DNA of 64,000 bases from Tellurirhabdus bombi (GCF_021484805.1 NZ_CP090557.1:1562001-1626000), one strand, 5' to 3'; shown: positions 44,109 through 52,993, numbered from the stretch's first letter. Numbers and translations are program-made. The notes: generated by a model from the letters alone, not told the origin.

Positions 44109-45098
44109 CTAATAAGCCCATTTTACGTAAACAGCACCCCAGGTAAAGCCGCCCCCAAAGGCTGCTAAAATCAGGTTATCTCCTTTATTGAGTTGAGACT
44201 CGTAATCAAACAAACACAGCGGGATGGTTGCCGCCGTGGTATTTCCGTATTTATGAATATTGAGCATTACCTTGTCCATGCTAACACCCATGCGGTTGGC
44301 AGTGGCTTCAATAATGCGCTTGTTTGCCTGATGAGGAACTAGCCACGCTACATCATTGCCTTGTAAGCCATTACGTTGCATGATTTCCGCCGAAACGTCT
44401 GCCATGTTTTTAACGGCAAATTTAAAGACCGATGGACCGTCCTGGTACACGTAATGCAATCGCTTATCGATTGTTTCGTGCGTGGGTGGGTAGCGGCTTC
44501 CGCCTGCTTTCTGAAACAAGTGGTGCTGTCCGATGCCGTCGGAACGAATAATTGAATCCAGTACTCCGGTATCTTCTTCAGTGGGTTCCAGCAGGACTGC
44601 ACCAGCTCCATCGCCAAAGAGTACGCAGGTAGTCCGGTCTGTATAATCGATAATAGCCGACATTTTATCGGCACCGACTACAATTATTTTTTTGTATTTG
44701 CCAGTTTCAATGAACTGCGTACCAATGGTTAATGCGTACAAAAAGCCAGAGCAAGCTGCTTGGATGTCGAAACTCCCGATGGATCGAATGCCCGACATAT
44801 CACAAATTAAATTGGCTGTCGAGGGAAACACATAGTCCGGCGTGGTCGTGGCGCAAATCAACAGCTCTACCTCTTCTGGACGCGTATTCGTTTTCGCGAG
44901 TAACCCCTTCACAGCTTCCGCACCCATGTGCGACGTACCTAGCCCCTCGCCCTTCAAAATATGGCGTTCTTTGATACCAGTACGAGAAGTAATCCACTCG
45001 TCGGTTGTATCCACCATTTTTTCCAACTCTGCGTTGGTCAGGATGTAATCCGGTAAATAACCGTGAACTCCGGTAATTGCCGCTCTCAACTTAGTCAT
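44109..45098 (-). CDS. fabH: 3-oxoacyl-ACP synthase III
   Basis: A 329-residue KAS III that condenses acetyl-CoA (or branched acyl-CoA) with malonyl-ACP to start fatty-acid synthesis. The catalytic triad is C116 ([10 protein letters not shown]), His in VPHQANKRI and Asn in [11 protein letters not shown]. The N-terminal [17 protein letters not shown] and [14 protein letters not shown] are family signatures. It lies downstream of plsX with a 108-nt gap that holds a perfect 20-bp palindrome, and upstream of efp. Confidence 0.96.
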   Translation of the reverse strand: MTKLRAAITGVHGYLPDYILTNAELEKMVDTTDEWITSRTGIKERHILKGEGLGTSHMGAEAVKGLLAKTNTRPEEVELLICATTTPDYVFPSTANLICDMSGIRSIGSFDIQAACSGFLYALTIGTQFIETGKYKKIIVVGADKMSAIIDYTDRTTCVLFGDGAGAVLLEPTEEDTGVLDSIIRSDGIGQHHLFQKAGGSRYPPTHETIDKRLHYVYQDGPSVFKFAVKNMADVSAEIMQRNGLQGNDVAWLVPHQANKRIIEATANRMGVSMDKVMLNIHKYGNTTAATIPLCLFDYESQLNKGDNLILAAFGGGFTWGAVYVKWAY

Positions 45099-45122
45099 AC
45101 TGCGGGGTACTTGCTGGTTTTA

Positions 45123-45200
45123 TCGAATTTGTCGTTGCGGGAAAAATTCCGGAAACGGCTTCGTAAGCTCCTTCATGAAGGAGCTAGAAAACAAATTCGA
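45123..45200 (-). promoter_or_regulatory. Nested inverted repeats between plsX and fabH
   Basis: An outer 10-bp pair TCGAATTTGT / ACAAATTCGA (45123-45132 and 45191-45200) encloses a perfect spacer-less 20-bp palindrome AGCTCCTTCATGAAGGAGCT (45166-45185). There is no T-run, so a simple terminator is unlikely. A DNA operator or an RNA leader element is possible. Confidence 0.55.
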
Positions 45201-45206
45201 AAATTC

Positions 45207-46145
45207 TTAACTCAATGCCTGAGCTATTTTCAGATATGCGTTTGACTCTACCTGTTTTTTGGCTAAGAATAGCATATTCTTAATGGCCAACGGAGACGAA
45301 ATGCCATGTGCGATAATCACATTGCCATTTACGCCAACAATTGGGCTGCCGCCAACAGATTCATAATTTGTTTTGTCGATGAAGTCGTGGCTGATTCCCA
45401 GTGCTTTGGTCATATCGTAAAGCGATTCTCCCATTTTAAACAGGATGTTACCCGTAAAACCATCCGTAACAATCACGTCGGCCTTATTGAGAAACATATC
45501 TTTCCCTTCGATATTTCCGACAAAGTTAATCCGCCGGTTATTTTTTAACAGTTGATAGGTCGCCTGAGCCACCAATGAGCCTTTGCCTTCTTCTTCGCCA
45601 ATGTTCATAAGGGCAACGCGGGGCTTGTCGATGCCAAACGTGTATTGAGCATAGATAGACCCGATCAGGCCAAACTGGTCCAGCATTTCGGGTTTGCAAT
45701 CGGCGTTAGCGCCAATATCCAGCATTACCGCGTAATCACCAGCAATCTGGGGAACAAAACCAGCAATACAAGGCCGTTGTACGCCTTCAATAGCCCGAAC
45801 GCTAAACAGCGCTCCGACGTGCATCGCTCCCGTATTTCCGGCACCACAAAACGCGTCGATCTGCTTATCGCGTAAAAGTTTAAACCCAACTCCAATGCTG
45901 GAATTGGGTTTCTGAGAAAGCGCCTTCGTGGGGTGCTCACCCATTTCTACAACATCTTCGGCATGAACAACTTCGATGTTGGAGGCTTTATAACTGGTTT
46001 TGTTTAGCAGGTCTTCAATTACTGGCTGTTTACCCACCAAAACGATGGTTACTTCATCCGATAATTCCTTGGCGGCCATCACAACTCCTTCAACAATTGC
46101 TTCCGGAGCGAAATCACCACCCATTGCGTCAACTGCAATTTTCAT
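45207..46145 (-). CDS. plsX: Phosphate acyltransferase PlsX
   Basis: A 312-residue PlsX that converts acyl-ACP to acyl-phosphate for phospholipid synthesis. The N terminus MKIAVDAMGGDFAPEAIVEG is the family signature, and GAGNTGAMHVGALF, LLDIGAN-like (MLDIGANADCKPE) and VTDGFTGNILFKMGE are conserved blocks. It lies after rpmF and before fabH, the common bacterial order. A long hairpin in the 196-nt gap upstream may partly separate it from rpmF. Confidence 0.95.
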   Translation of the reverse strand: MKIAVDAMGGDFAPEAIVEGVVMAAKELSDEVTIVLVGKQPVIEDLLNKTSYKASNIEVVHAEDVVEMGEHPTKALSQKPNSSIGVGFKLLRDKQIDAFCGAGNTGAMHVGALFSVRAIEGVQRPCIAGFVPQIAGDYAVMLDIGANADCKPEMLDQFGLIGSIYAQYTFGIDKPRVALMNIGEEEGKGSLVAQATYQLLKNNRRINFVGNIEGKDMFLNKADVIVTDGFTGNILFKMGESLYDMTKALGISHDFIDKTNYESVGGSPIVGVNGNVIIAHGISSPLAIKNMLFLAKKQVESNAYLKIAQALS

Positions 46146-46201
46146 TGATATTTATTTGGGTACGATGAACGAAGGCGTAAAATTAGTAGATGACAGGCAA
46201 A

Positions 46202-46268
46202 AAAAAAGTATTTCCCACTTGGCAACGGTCAGTTAATACGTTCCGTGTGTAGCGGGAAATACTTTTTT
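46202..46268. terminator. 15-bp hairpin between rpmF and plsX, possible attenuator
   Basis: Perfect arms AAAAAAGTATTTCCC (46202-46216) and GGGAAATACTTTTTT (46254-46268) surround a 37-nt loop. On the minus strand the stem ends in a T-run, as in an intrinsic terminator, though the loop is unusually long. It could limit read-through from rpmF into plsX. Confidence 0.55.
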
Positions 46269-46341
46269 GCACTCTAAATCCCTGTAAAGAGACTAAGAAA
46301 TTTTGCCTGAAAAGTACCCTTAATTTAACTAATAGGCTACT

Positions 46342-46536
46342 TTAAGCGGTCGGAGCGTAGTTTTCAATGACTACTTTGCCTTTGTAATACAAATTGCCTT
46401 CGTAAACGTGGGCGTGGTGACGAACATGAATTTCGCCAGTTGTTGCATCAATTGACAAAGCTTTTGAAGTCAATCTATCGTGCGATCTGCGCTTATCACG
46501 TCGTGTGCTTGAGTGTCTGCGTTTGGGATGTGCCAT
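46342..46536 (-). CDS. rpmF: 50S ribosomal protein L32
   Basis: A 64-residue L32. The N terminus MAHPKRRHSSTRRDKRRSHD is the L32 signature. It lacks the C-x2-C zinc motif of the zinc-binding form (VRHHAHVYEGNLYYKGKVV has none), which is the C-minus variant that I recall in many Bacteroidota. It follows the yceD gene, the usual pairing, and precedes plsX. Confidence 0.95.
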   Translation of the reverse strand: MAHPKRRHSSTRRDKRRSHDRLTSKALSIDATTGEIHVRHHAHVYEGNLYYKGKVVIENYAPTA

Positions 46537-46641
46537 ATCTCGGTTGTCAGTTAATTATAATCGTAAAATTTCAGCGAAGGTGCAAAATGTCAAATCTGTT
46601 TTCTTTATCACATTGCGGCGCTGAAGCTTTACTGGTTAGTT

Positions 46642-47193
46642 CTAGTTATCTCTTAATTTTCGTAATGCTTCCCAGCGAGGATCGACAGGCGGCTCTTGCG
46701 TATCATCATCGCTTGAGTCTTCTGGCGAGGAACTGTAGATCAGTTTACCCTCTTCCTCATTGTCTTCGTCGTCCACTTCATCGGGACGAAATCTAGGGTG
46801 TAGTTTCTTAACGGGGAGCGATAAGCCAATAAAATCGAAAATGTATCTGGCTACATTGATTTCCTGCGTATTCCAGGTAATCAGTTCAATTTCGTCGGTA
46901 AGCTCTTCGTTACGATCGCCAAACTTCAAAAAGAGCCGCTGCTGGACGTCAATCGGCTCGTAAAAAGGATCAAGGCTGCGATCACAAATCAATTCAACTT
47001 CGCCCTGCATGTGGAAATCCAGCCGAATCATAGTTGAAGACTTGTCTAAAACCACATGCGTTTTGAAATGTCCACGGCGAATCAAATTCTGCTCCAACTC
47101 CTCAAAGAAAGCATCACCTGATTCCATGTCGTATTCATACGCCTGGTTTTCCAGCCCAACGATTTGAATCGTATATTTTTTCAGTTCTTTCAA
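46642..47193 (-). CDS. YceD/DUF177 family protein
   Basis: A DUF177 (YceD) protein, the partner gene of rpmF in most bacteria; E. coli YceD affects 23S rRNA accumulation. There is no ATG near the N terminus. The TTG at 47193 gives LKELKKYTIQIVGLENQAYEYDM, which fits the family's beginning; other in-frame TTG codons at 47205 and 47217 would add 4 or 8 residues. The core has VELICDRSLDPFYEPI and FGDRNEELTDEIELI, and the C-terminal tail is acidic (DEVDDEDNEEEGKL). The gap to rpmF is 105 nt. Confidence 0.85.
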   Translation of the reverse strand: MKELKKYTIQIVGLENQAYEYDMESGDAFFEELEQNLIRRGHFKTHVVLDKSSTMIRLDFHMQGEVELICDRSLDPFYEPIDVQQRLFLKFGDRNEELTDEIELITWNTQEINVARYIFDFIGLSLPVKKLHPRFRPDEVDDEDNEEEGKLIYSSSPEDSSDDDTQEPPVDPRWEALRKLRDN

Positions 47194-47399
47194 GTCGCTT
47201 CTCAAAATAGTCCGCAAAGTTACGAAGTATTTCTAAATCAGAAAATAACAAGCCAAAAATTATAAAAAGGTTGGGACAATATTATTTCCTTTTTTTAAAC
47301 GAATAATTCGAAATAAAGAGAAATAATTACTCGATTCAGCCAAATGTAGTATGGCATGTTTTATATTAGCCGTTATTTTCGTTGGAATTTATCTGCATT

Positions 47400-48686
47400 A
47401 TGGCAATTCTAAACTCTGTCTTGGCTGAGCCAACTTCAACGGTTCTTGGCCGGGCAATTCAGCATATTGGTATCGGTAAAAACGGAAGCAAACCTTTACC
47501 GGCTGATTTACTGGCTGAATGTCGGCGCGTTTTGCTGGCTAATGAGGTGGATTCATTACAAAAAGGAGCTTTTATTGGCGCGCTGCTGGCCAAAGGCCCA
47601 ACCGACGAAGAACGCACACTCGAGGACATTTGGGGAAAAGGAGCTTTTTCGCATCCTATGTTTCTGATCAATAAAGTTTGTCCTGGTTTACCAAGCAACC
47701 TCTTTCCGATTGCTACCAAATTGCTTCGGGGTCATAATTTAGGTCTTAGCGAAGCCTATCAGTTAGGCAAATTTCTTTTCGCGGAAGAGGAAAGCGAGGA
47801 GGCAAGTTGTGAAGCCTTCAGGGCCATGGCCGTTAGTATTTTGCGTGTCCGGCACGAAACCAACGATGAATATAAAGGTCTATACATGGCGACAATGGAA
47901 ACATTATCGCCGGGTTTTCAGCAGGTAAGTTGCGTAACGAAGCCGCTTATTCAACTGGCTGAGCCATTCGATGGGGTAAATCATTCGTACATGATAACGC
48001 CATTGCTGGCCCAGTTTTTCAGCCAGCGTGACTACGGGGTGGTTTCGATGGTAAGCCGCACGCCTGGGCCTAAATACACCCTTAATGCGTACGATCTATT
48101 TCTTCATCTGGGCTGTCATCTTTTACAGAGTAATCATGAATTAGCCATACCTGCTGAGCCTTATGGCTGGGTGCTTGACCAGAAGGCACTTTCTCCCGCC
48201 CTGGATCGCTGGATTGATCGGCGTCGAGTTTTGATAAAGCGTCCGTTTTTATCCACGCTGGAAAAACTGCTTAATCCCTGCGGAGCCCGGATACTAGTAA
48301 CGTCTGTTTTTCACATTACTTACCAGATGAAAATGGCTGAACTGGCGCTCATGGCTGGTTTTGACGCGGCCATTGTTCTAAAACGTGGACTGGAAGGAAG
48401 TCTGGCTCCCTCAACAAATCGTGCCAGTGGAATTCTTTGTGCCGTTCGGACACCGCAGGGGCATTTGTTTTTTCAGCATTTTGACGCCGATTTACCTGCT
48501 TTTGCCGAATACCGGAATGATAGTGATGAAGAAGTTATTAGTCCTTATGCCCACGATAATGCCCGACTGATACGTGAGTTTCTTGCCGACGGGAAATCGG
48601 CAAATGCGGATTTCGACAACCGAGTTCGATTTGCGAAAGCGCTATTTGGAAGAGGACTGGACTGGATCGAAGGACAGTTGCAATAA
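47400..48686 (+). CDS. TrpD2/YbiB-like protein (anthranilate phosphoribosyltransferase fold)
   Basis: A 428-residue protein of the glycosyl transferase family 3 fold, closest to the TrpD2/YbiB group. The ATG at 47400 was chosen over an in-frame TTG at 47382. The N-terminal helical domain (LGRAIQHIGIGKNGSKPLPADLL) resembles the TrpD N-domain. EPFDGVNHSYMITPLLAQFF and PAEPYGW are typical of TrpD2. The PRPP-binding GTGGD motif of true TrpD is not visible, so phosphoribosyl transfer is doubtful; E. coli YbiB binds nucleic acids instead. No trp genes are nearby. Its stop is 5 nt from that of the converging hpt gene. Confidence 0.75.
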   Translation: MAILNSVLAEPTSTVLGRAIQHIGIGKNGSKPLPADLLAECRRVLLANEVDSLQKGAFIGALLAKGPTDEERTLEDIWGKGAFSHPMFLINKVCPGLPSNLFPIATKLLRGHNLGLSEAYQLGKFLFAEEESEEASCEAFRAMAVSILRVRHETNDEYKGLYMATMETLSPGFQQVSCVTKPLIQLAEPFDGVNHSYMITPLLAQFFSQRDYGVVSMVSRTPGPKYTLNAYDLFLHLGCHLLQSNHELAIPAEPYGWVLDQKALSPALDRWIDRRRVLIKRPFLSTLEKLLNPCGARILVTSVFHITYQMKMAELALMAGFDAAIVLKRGLEGSLAPSTNRASGILCAVRTPQGHLFFQHFDADLPAFAEYRNDSDEEVISPYAHDNARLIREFLADGKSANADFDNRVRFAKALFGRGLDWIEGQLQ

Positions 48687-48691
48687 AAGAT

Positions 48692-49240
48692 TTATACTGC
48701 TTCTTTGTGGTTTTCTTCCAGGACTAAAATCTCCTTTGTATTACGGCCAAAGCCATCATAATCCAAGCCAAAGCCGAGCACAAACTGGTCTTCAATCTCA
48801 AAGCCAACATAACTTAGGTCTACCTCGGTTTTGAGCGCAGTAGGCTTAAACAAGAGCGTAGCAATTGCCAACGAGGCTGGATTATGCGTTTCTATTTGTT
48901 GGCGGACCTGCTGGATTGTCAGACCTGTATCGACAATATCTTCAAGAAGAATCACATCTTCGCCGGTAAGACTTTCAGTTAATCCCAGAATTTCGCGGAC
49001 GACGCCCGTTGATTCGGTCTTCTGGTAGGAACCAACGCGAATGAACGTCACACGGCAGGCGATCGTCAGGTTTTTCATCAACTCGGCGCCAAACATAAAA
49101 GCACCATTCAGTACGATGACCAAGAAGGGCTCTTTGCCGCTGTAGTCCTGATTGATCTGGTTTGCTAATTCAGCAATACGGCTTTCAATGGTTGTCTGAT
49201 TGATAAAAGGAACGAACGTTTTGTCTTTGACAGTAAGCAT
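48692..49240 (-). CDS. hpt: Hypoxanthine phosphoribosyltransferase
   Basis: A 182-residue purine-salvage enzyme joining hypoxanthine (and guanine) to PRPP. The start at 49240 gives MLTVKDKTFVPFI; the open frame runs 9 residues further. The PRPP loop is EDIVDTGLT (100-108), with LNGAFMFGAELMKNL and the C-terminal FVLGFGLDYDGFGRN. A -7-like TACCTTTG is present upstream on the minus strand (49265-49272) without a clear -33 box. It converges with the TrpD2-like gene. Confidence 0.94.
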   Translation of the reverse strand: MLTVKDKTFVPFINQTTIESRIAELANQINQDYSGKEPFLVIVLNGAFMFGAELMKNLTIACRVTFIRVGSYQKTESTGVVREILGLTESLTGEDVILLEDIVDTGLTIQQVRQQIETHNPASLAIATLLFKPTALKTEVDLSYVGFEIEDQFVLGFGLDYDGFGRNTKEILVLEENHKEAV

Positions 49241-49363
49241 AATACAGAGCCGAATTGTAAGAAACAAAGGTAATGCATGACTAGATGGGTTAAAAATTTT
49301 TAATGGATAAACTCGAAAGTCAAAATATACGTTGATAGGAGGAAGTTGACCTAAAAGTTGAAA

Positions 49364-50578
49364 ATGAAAGGATTAGTTTTTTTTATTACAGGTTTGCTAT
49401 TGGCTATCTCCACACAGGCGCAGATATATGACCCACGGGAGCTGGATAAAAAATACGATATGCTTCTAAAGCATCCGGGGATGCAGATTGAATCGGCGGA
49501 AGCAATCAATAACCTGTATAATTATAAATTTTACGAAGCGGACAAAGAGTTTCGCTGGATGCGCGTGCGTTTTCCCAACCACCCCATGCCTTATTTTCTG
49601 ATCGGCCTGGCCGAGTGGTGGAAGATTGTTCCCAATACGGACGTGACGGATTACGACGATAAATTTCTGGCCTATATGGACTCGACCATCGTAAAGGCAG
49701 AAAAGCTATATGATGAGAAAGAAGATAAAGTAGAGGCTGCGTTCTTTCTTTCGGCAGCGTATGGGTTTAAAGGCCGTCTTTACTCGGAGCGCAAAAAATG
49801 GACAAAAGCGACCTTTGCCGGGAAGAATGCGCTAAAGTATTTTGACAAGTGCAAAAACAATGGTGATCTAAGTCCTGAACTGCTGTTTGGTGATGGTTTG
49901 TTCAATTACTACGCGCAATGGATTCCACAAAATTATCCTTTGTTGAAACCTATTCTGATGCTTTTTCCCAAGGGAAACAAGAATCTTGGAATTCAGCAAC
50001 TGGAAAAAACGTCAAATAATGCATTCTATACCCGGGTCGAGGCGCGCTATTTCCTGCTTCAGATTTACAGCATGGAAAACCAGTATGACAAAGCCTACGA
50101 CCTGGCCAAGTACATGTGGAAGCAATATCCCGACAATCCGTTTTTCGAGCGGTATTACGCCCGGACTGCTTTTGTGCGTGGAAACATCAACGAAGCGGAT
50201 GCCGTGTCGAAAAGTATTCTGGCTAAAATTGAACAGGGGCAACCGGGCTATGAAGGGGTGAGCGGCCGAACGGCGGCTTATATCTTAGCTTATATCAATT
50301 ACAATTACATGCATAACCTGCCTACTGCGAAAGAGTATTTCCTGAAATCGATCGAGTATGCAAAACAGACGAACTCATTTGACGCAGGGTACTACTGGGC
50401 GTCGGTATTGAGCCTGGGCAAGATTGCAACGGCAGAGAAGAATTACGAGCAGGCGCAGCAGTATTACAAGGAAGTGCTCGATAAGGCTGATAAAAAGTCC
50501 AGCCAGTACAAAGAAGCCAAAGAAGCGCTAAAAGGCAATAAAAAATCCCGGCGTGATGAGCGACGGGGTCGGAAATAA
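49364..50578 (+). CDS. Secreted TPR-repeat protein
   Basis: A 404-residue periplasmic protein. The ATG at 49364 gives the signal peptide MKGLVFFITGLLLAISTQAQ; an in-frame TTG lies two codons before. The mature part is helical with several TPR-like units, clearest at about 215-270 (ARYFLLQIYSMENQYDKAYDLAKYMWKQYPDN) and near the end (ASVLSLGKIATAEKNYEQAQQYYKEVLDKA). The C terminus is very basic (KSRRDERRGRK). TPRs mediate protein contacts; no partner is evident. It ends before a hairpin shared with the lrp-like gene. Confidence 0.82.
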   Translation: MKGLVFFITGLLLAISTQAQIYDPRELDKKYDMLLKHPGMQIESAEAINNLYNYKFYEADKEFRWMRVRFPNHPMPYFLIGLAEWWKIVPNTDVTDYDDKFLAYMDSTIVKAEKLYDEKEDKVEAAFFLSAAYGFKGRLYSERKKWTKATFAGKNALKYFDKCKNNGDLSPELLFGDGLFNYYAQWIPQNYPLLKPILMLFPKGNKNLGIQQLEKTSNNAFYTRVEARYFLLQIYSMENQYDKAYDLAKYMWKQYPDNPFFERYYARTAFVRGNINEADAVSKSILAKIEQGQPGYEGVSGRTAAYILAYINYNYMHNLPTAKEYFLKSIEYAKQTNSFDAGYYWASVLSLGKIATAEKNYEQAQQYYKEVLDKADKKSSQYKEAKEALKGNKKSRRDERRGRK

Positions 50579-50606
50579 GCCATTTCTGGCGAAGTAAATA
50601 ATTAAA

Positions 50607-50653
50607 GATGCCCAATAGATAATAGCGTTTAAGTGCGTTATCTATTGGGCATC
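50607..50653. terminator. 16-bp hairpin between converging genes
   Basis: Perfect arms GATGCCCAATAGATAA (50607-50622) and TTATCTATTGGGCATC (50638-50653) enclose 15 nt. It lies between the converging TPR and Lrp genes. No T-run follows on either strand, so it may be a two-way terminator of weak type or an RNA-stabilising end. Confidence 0.6.
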
Positions 50654-50662
50654 AATGCTTTA

Positions 50663-51133
50663 TCAGGGAATTGGCAGAACTTTGCTTTCCTTGAACGTGG
50701 AAAGGATTACCATTGTCTGGGTACTGGCAACTTCCTCAATTTCGTTGATCTTTTCGAGCATCAGGTGCTGATAAGAAGCAATGTCTTTAGCAATAACTTT
50801 AAGCAAAAAGTCACCAGAACCGGTGATATGGTGGCATTCAACGATTTCTGGAATTTCCATCACACGGGCAACAAAGGATTCTGTTACCTGTTTTTTATGA
50901 CCAACTAAGGTAATTTGAACAAAGGTGGTTACTCCAAGACCTACTTTTTCGCGGTTGAGCTGAGCGTGGTAGCTCTGGATAATCCCGGAAGTTTCTAGTT
51001 TCTTGACCCGTTCGAGTGTAGGCGCTGGAGAAAGGCCAATTTCCTTAGAAAGTTGCGCGTTTGTGATCCGGCCGTTGCTTTGAAGAATTTCTAAGACTTT
51101 ACGATCAATCTGATCAAGTTTGGTGACTGACAT
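50663..51133 (-). CDS. Lrp/AsnC-family transcriptional regulator
   Basis: A 156-residue regulator with an N-terminal helix-turn-helix (LDQIDRKVLEILQSNGRITNAQLSKEIGLSPAPTLERVKKLE) and a C-terminal RAM ligand domain (GLGVTTFVQITLVGH..MEIPEIVECHHITGSGDFLLKVIAKDI). The start at 51133 gives the typical short lead before the HTH; the open frame extends 12 residues more. Such proteins sense amino acids and form octamers. It is transcribed away from the GHL10 gene, whose leader holds a 9-bp dyad that could be its site (inference). Confidence 0.93.
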   Translation of the reverse strand: MSVTKLDQIDRKVLEILQSNGRITNAQLSKEIGLSPAPTLERVKKLETSGIIQSYHAQLNREKVGLGVTTFVQITLVGHKKQVTESFVARVMEIPEIVECHHITGSGDFLLKVIAKDIASYQHLMLEKINEIEEVASTQTMVILSTFKESKVLPIP

Positions 51134-51307
51134 GTTGTTACTAACTTTATCCAACCATAAAGATGCCACAAAACTAAATCAAATCTTTATTTTTTCTAAA
51201 GATATATTGATATCCTACTAAATAGTAAAATATGGTTTGTTTTAAAGCATCTTTTTCTGCTCAAAATTACATGAAAAGCTAGATAGACCAAATGATATTT
51301 TAAGCAA

Positions 51308-51339
51308 TTGGTTTAGAATCACCGTAATTTATAGATTTG
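51308..51339 (+). promoter_or_regulatory. Candidate promoter of the GHL10 gene
   Basis: TTG (51308-51310) and TAGATTTG (51332-51339) are separated by 21 nt, slightly more than the usual 19-20. Transcription would start near 51346, leaving a leader of about 75 nt. Confidence 0.5.
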
Positions 51340-51356
51340 CAGAATGAATTTACAAC

Positions 51357-51378
51357 TATAACTAATAAGTTAGTTATA
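51357..51378 (+). promoter_or_regulatory. 9-bp dyad in the GHL10 leader, possible operator
   Basis: Perfect arms TATAACTAA (51357-51365) and TTAGTTATA (51370-51378) are separated by TAAG. It lies just after the predicted start of transcription, a good position for a repressor site. The AT-rich symmetry fits an Lrp/AsnC-type operator, but this is untested. Confidence 0.5.
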
Positions 51379-51420
51379 AAATTATATTCAAGAAAGGCTG
51401 ATTTGAGTCGTTAATAGAGT

Positions 51421-52980
51421 ATGAGTTTTCCTGCATCAATTTTCCCCTTGTTGTTTGTTTTTCTGTTTGGAAGCCGCCAGCAGCCAACCGCAGAAGCGGC
51501 TGAAGAGACGCCATCACCGCCGAAGAGAGAATTTCGCGCCGTTTGGATTGCTACCGTGGGTAATATGGACTGGCCCAGCAAAGGAGGCTTACTCGCGGAG
51601 GAGCAACAGGCTGAATTTATTAATATTCTGGATCAACACCAGCGGGCTGGGATCAATGCCGTCGTTGTGCAGGTACGAGCGGCGGCGGATGCCTTTTATG
51701 CCAAGAGCTTCGAGCCCTGGTCTTACTGGCTGACGGGAAAACAAGGCCAGCCACCGGAGCCTTTTTACGATCCACTGGAATTTATGATCCAGGAAACGCA
51801 CAGCCGGGGGATGGAATTTCACGCCTGGTTTAATCTCGATCGCGCCACCTTTAGCAAGAAAAGTGTTGTCGCGCCCGATCATATTAGCCTACGCCGCCCT
51901 GACTGGATGTTGCCTTATGGCGAACGAAAACTGTTCAACCTGGGATTGCCTGATGTAAGAACCTACGTGGCTAGCGTGGTGACCAACATTGTGCGAAATT
52001 ACGACGTGGACGGCATTCACTTCGATGATTATTTTTACCCATACGCTGTTCCAGGTCAGGTCTTTAAGGATGATTCAACGTATCGGGCCTTTTATAACGG
52101 ACAATCTAGAGACGACTGGCGGCGGACAAACGTCGATAAGCTCATTAAGCAATTGCACGATTCCATTCAGGTAGCTAAACCCTATGTGAAATTTGGAATT
52201 AGCCCGTTTGGCGTCTGGAAAAATCATAGCCAGGATCCCGAAGGTTCGCCAACATATGGCGGCATGACGGCTTATTATAACCTATACGCTGACGTGCGAA
52301 AATGGGTTAAAGAAGGCTGGATCGACTACGTGGCTCCTCAGGTATATTTCAGTGCCGGTTTTGACAAGGTGCCGTACCGGGCATTGGTTGAGTGGTGGAC
52401 ACGGAATAGTTTCAACCGGCATTTGTACATTGGACACGGTGTCTACCGGTTCGGCAATGTTCGGGACAAGGACAAAAACTGGATGAACCCAAAAGAACTG
52501 CCTAATCAGGTTCGGTATAATCGGCAATTCTCGGGTGTTCATGGTAGCATCTATTTCAGTTCTACGTCGCTAACCCGAAACTTAGGCAATTTTCGGGATT
52601 CTTTACTGACAGACTTAAACCGATATCCGGCGCTGGTGCCGCCCATGCCCTGGAAAGATGCGGAGCCGCCTTATCCGCCTCGTCAGGCAAAGGCCGTTCC
52701 GACGCCCATAGGCATGGAACTAACCTGGCAGCAGCCAGAAGATGCTGCCGACGGAGATAAGGTGCGTTATTACGTAGTTTATCGTTTCAACGAGGAGGAA
52801 AAAGTACGCACTGAAGATCCGCGTCATATTCTGTCGATCTGTGTTGGCGAAAAAACAACCCATTACCTCGACCGTACTGCCAAACCGGGTGAGCGCTACG
52901 TGTATGTGCTGACGGCAGTTGACCGGCTTCATAACGAGAGCGCCTTGATCCGGGTTAACGTACAACAATCACAGCAATAA
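51421..52980 (+). CDS. GHL10/DUF187-family glycoside hydrolase-like protein
   Basis: A 519-residue secreted protein of the GHL10 (YngK-like) family, TIM-barrel enzymes thought to cut surface or cell-wall glycans. The signal region MSFPASIFPLLFVFLFGS is followed by the barrel beginning REFRAVWIATVGNMDWPSKGG. GINAVVVQVRAAADAFY, FHAWFNLDRATF, VDGIHFDDYFYPY and DYVAPQVYFSAGF are conserved; the paired Asp in HFDDY are likely active-site residues. The C-terminal part (about 415-515) looks like a fibronectin III domain. The substrate is unknown. Its stop is 13 nt from that of the converging ispH. Confidence 0.88.
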   Translation: MSFPASIFPLLFVFLFGSRQQPTAEAAEETPSPPKREFRAVWIATVGNMDWPSKGGLLAEEQQAEFINILDQHQRAGINAVVVQVRAAADAFYAKSFEPWSYWLTGKQGQPPEPFYDPLEFMIQETHSRGMEFHAWFNLDRATFSKKSVVAPDHISLRRPDWMLPYGERKLFNLGLPDVRTYVASVVTNIVRNYDVDGIHFDDYFYPYAVPGQVFKDDSTYRAFYNGQSRDDWRRTNVDKLIKQLHDSIQVAKPYVKFGISPFGVWKNHSQDPEGSPTYGGMTAYYNLYADVRKWVKEGWIDYVAPQVYFSAGFDKVPYRALVEWWTRNSFNRHLYIGHGVYRFGNVRDKDKNWMNPKELPNQVRYNRQFSGVHGSIYFSSTSLTRNLGNFRDSLLTDLNRYPALVPPMPWKDAEPPYPPRQAKAVPTPIGMELTWQQPEDAADGDKVRYYVVYRFNEEEKVRTEDPRHILSICVGEKTTHYLDRTAKPGERYVYVLTAVDRLHNESALIRVNVQQSQQ

Positions 52981-52993
52981 GGCTGGTGTCTGA

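Noticed and set aside
46342-46536. Loss of the zinc cysteines in L32 as a sign of an unusual ribosome
   Set aside because: Cysteine-free L32 is a common variant and, as I recall, normal in Bacteroidota.
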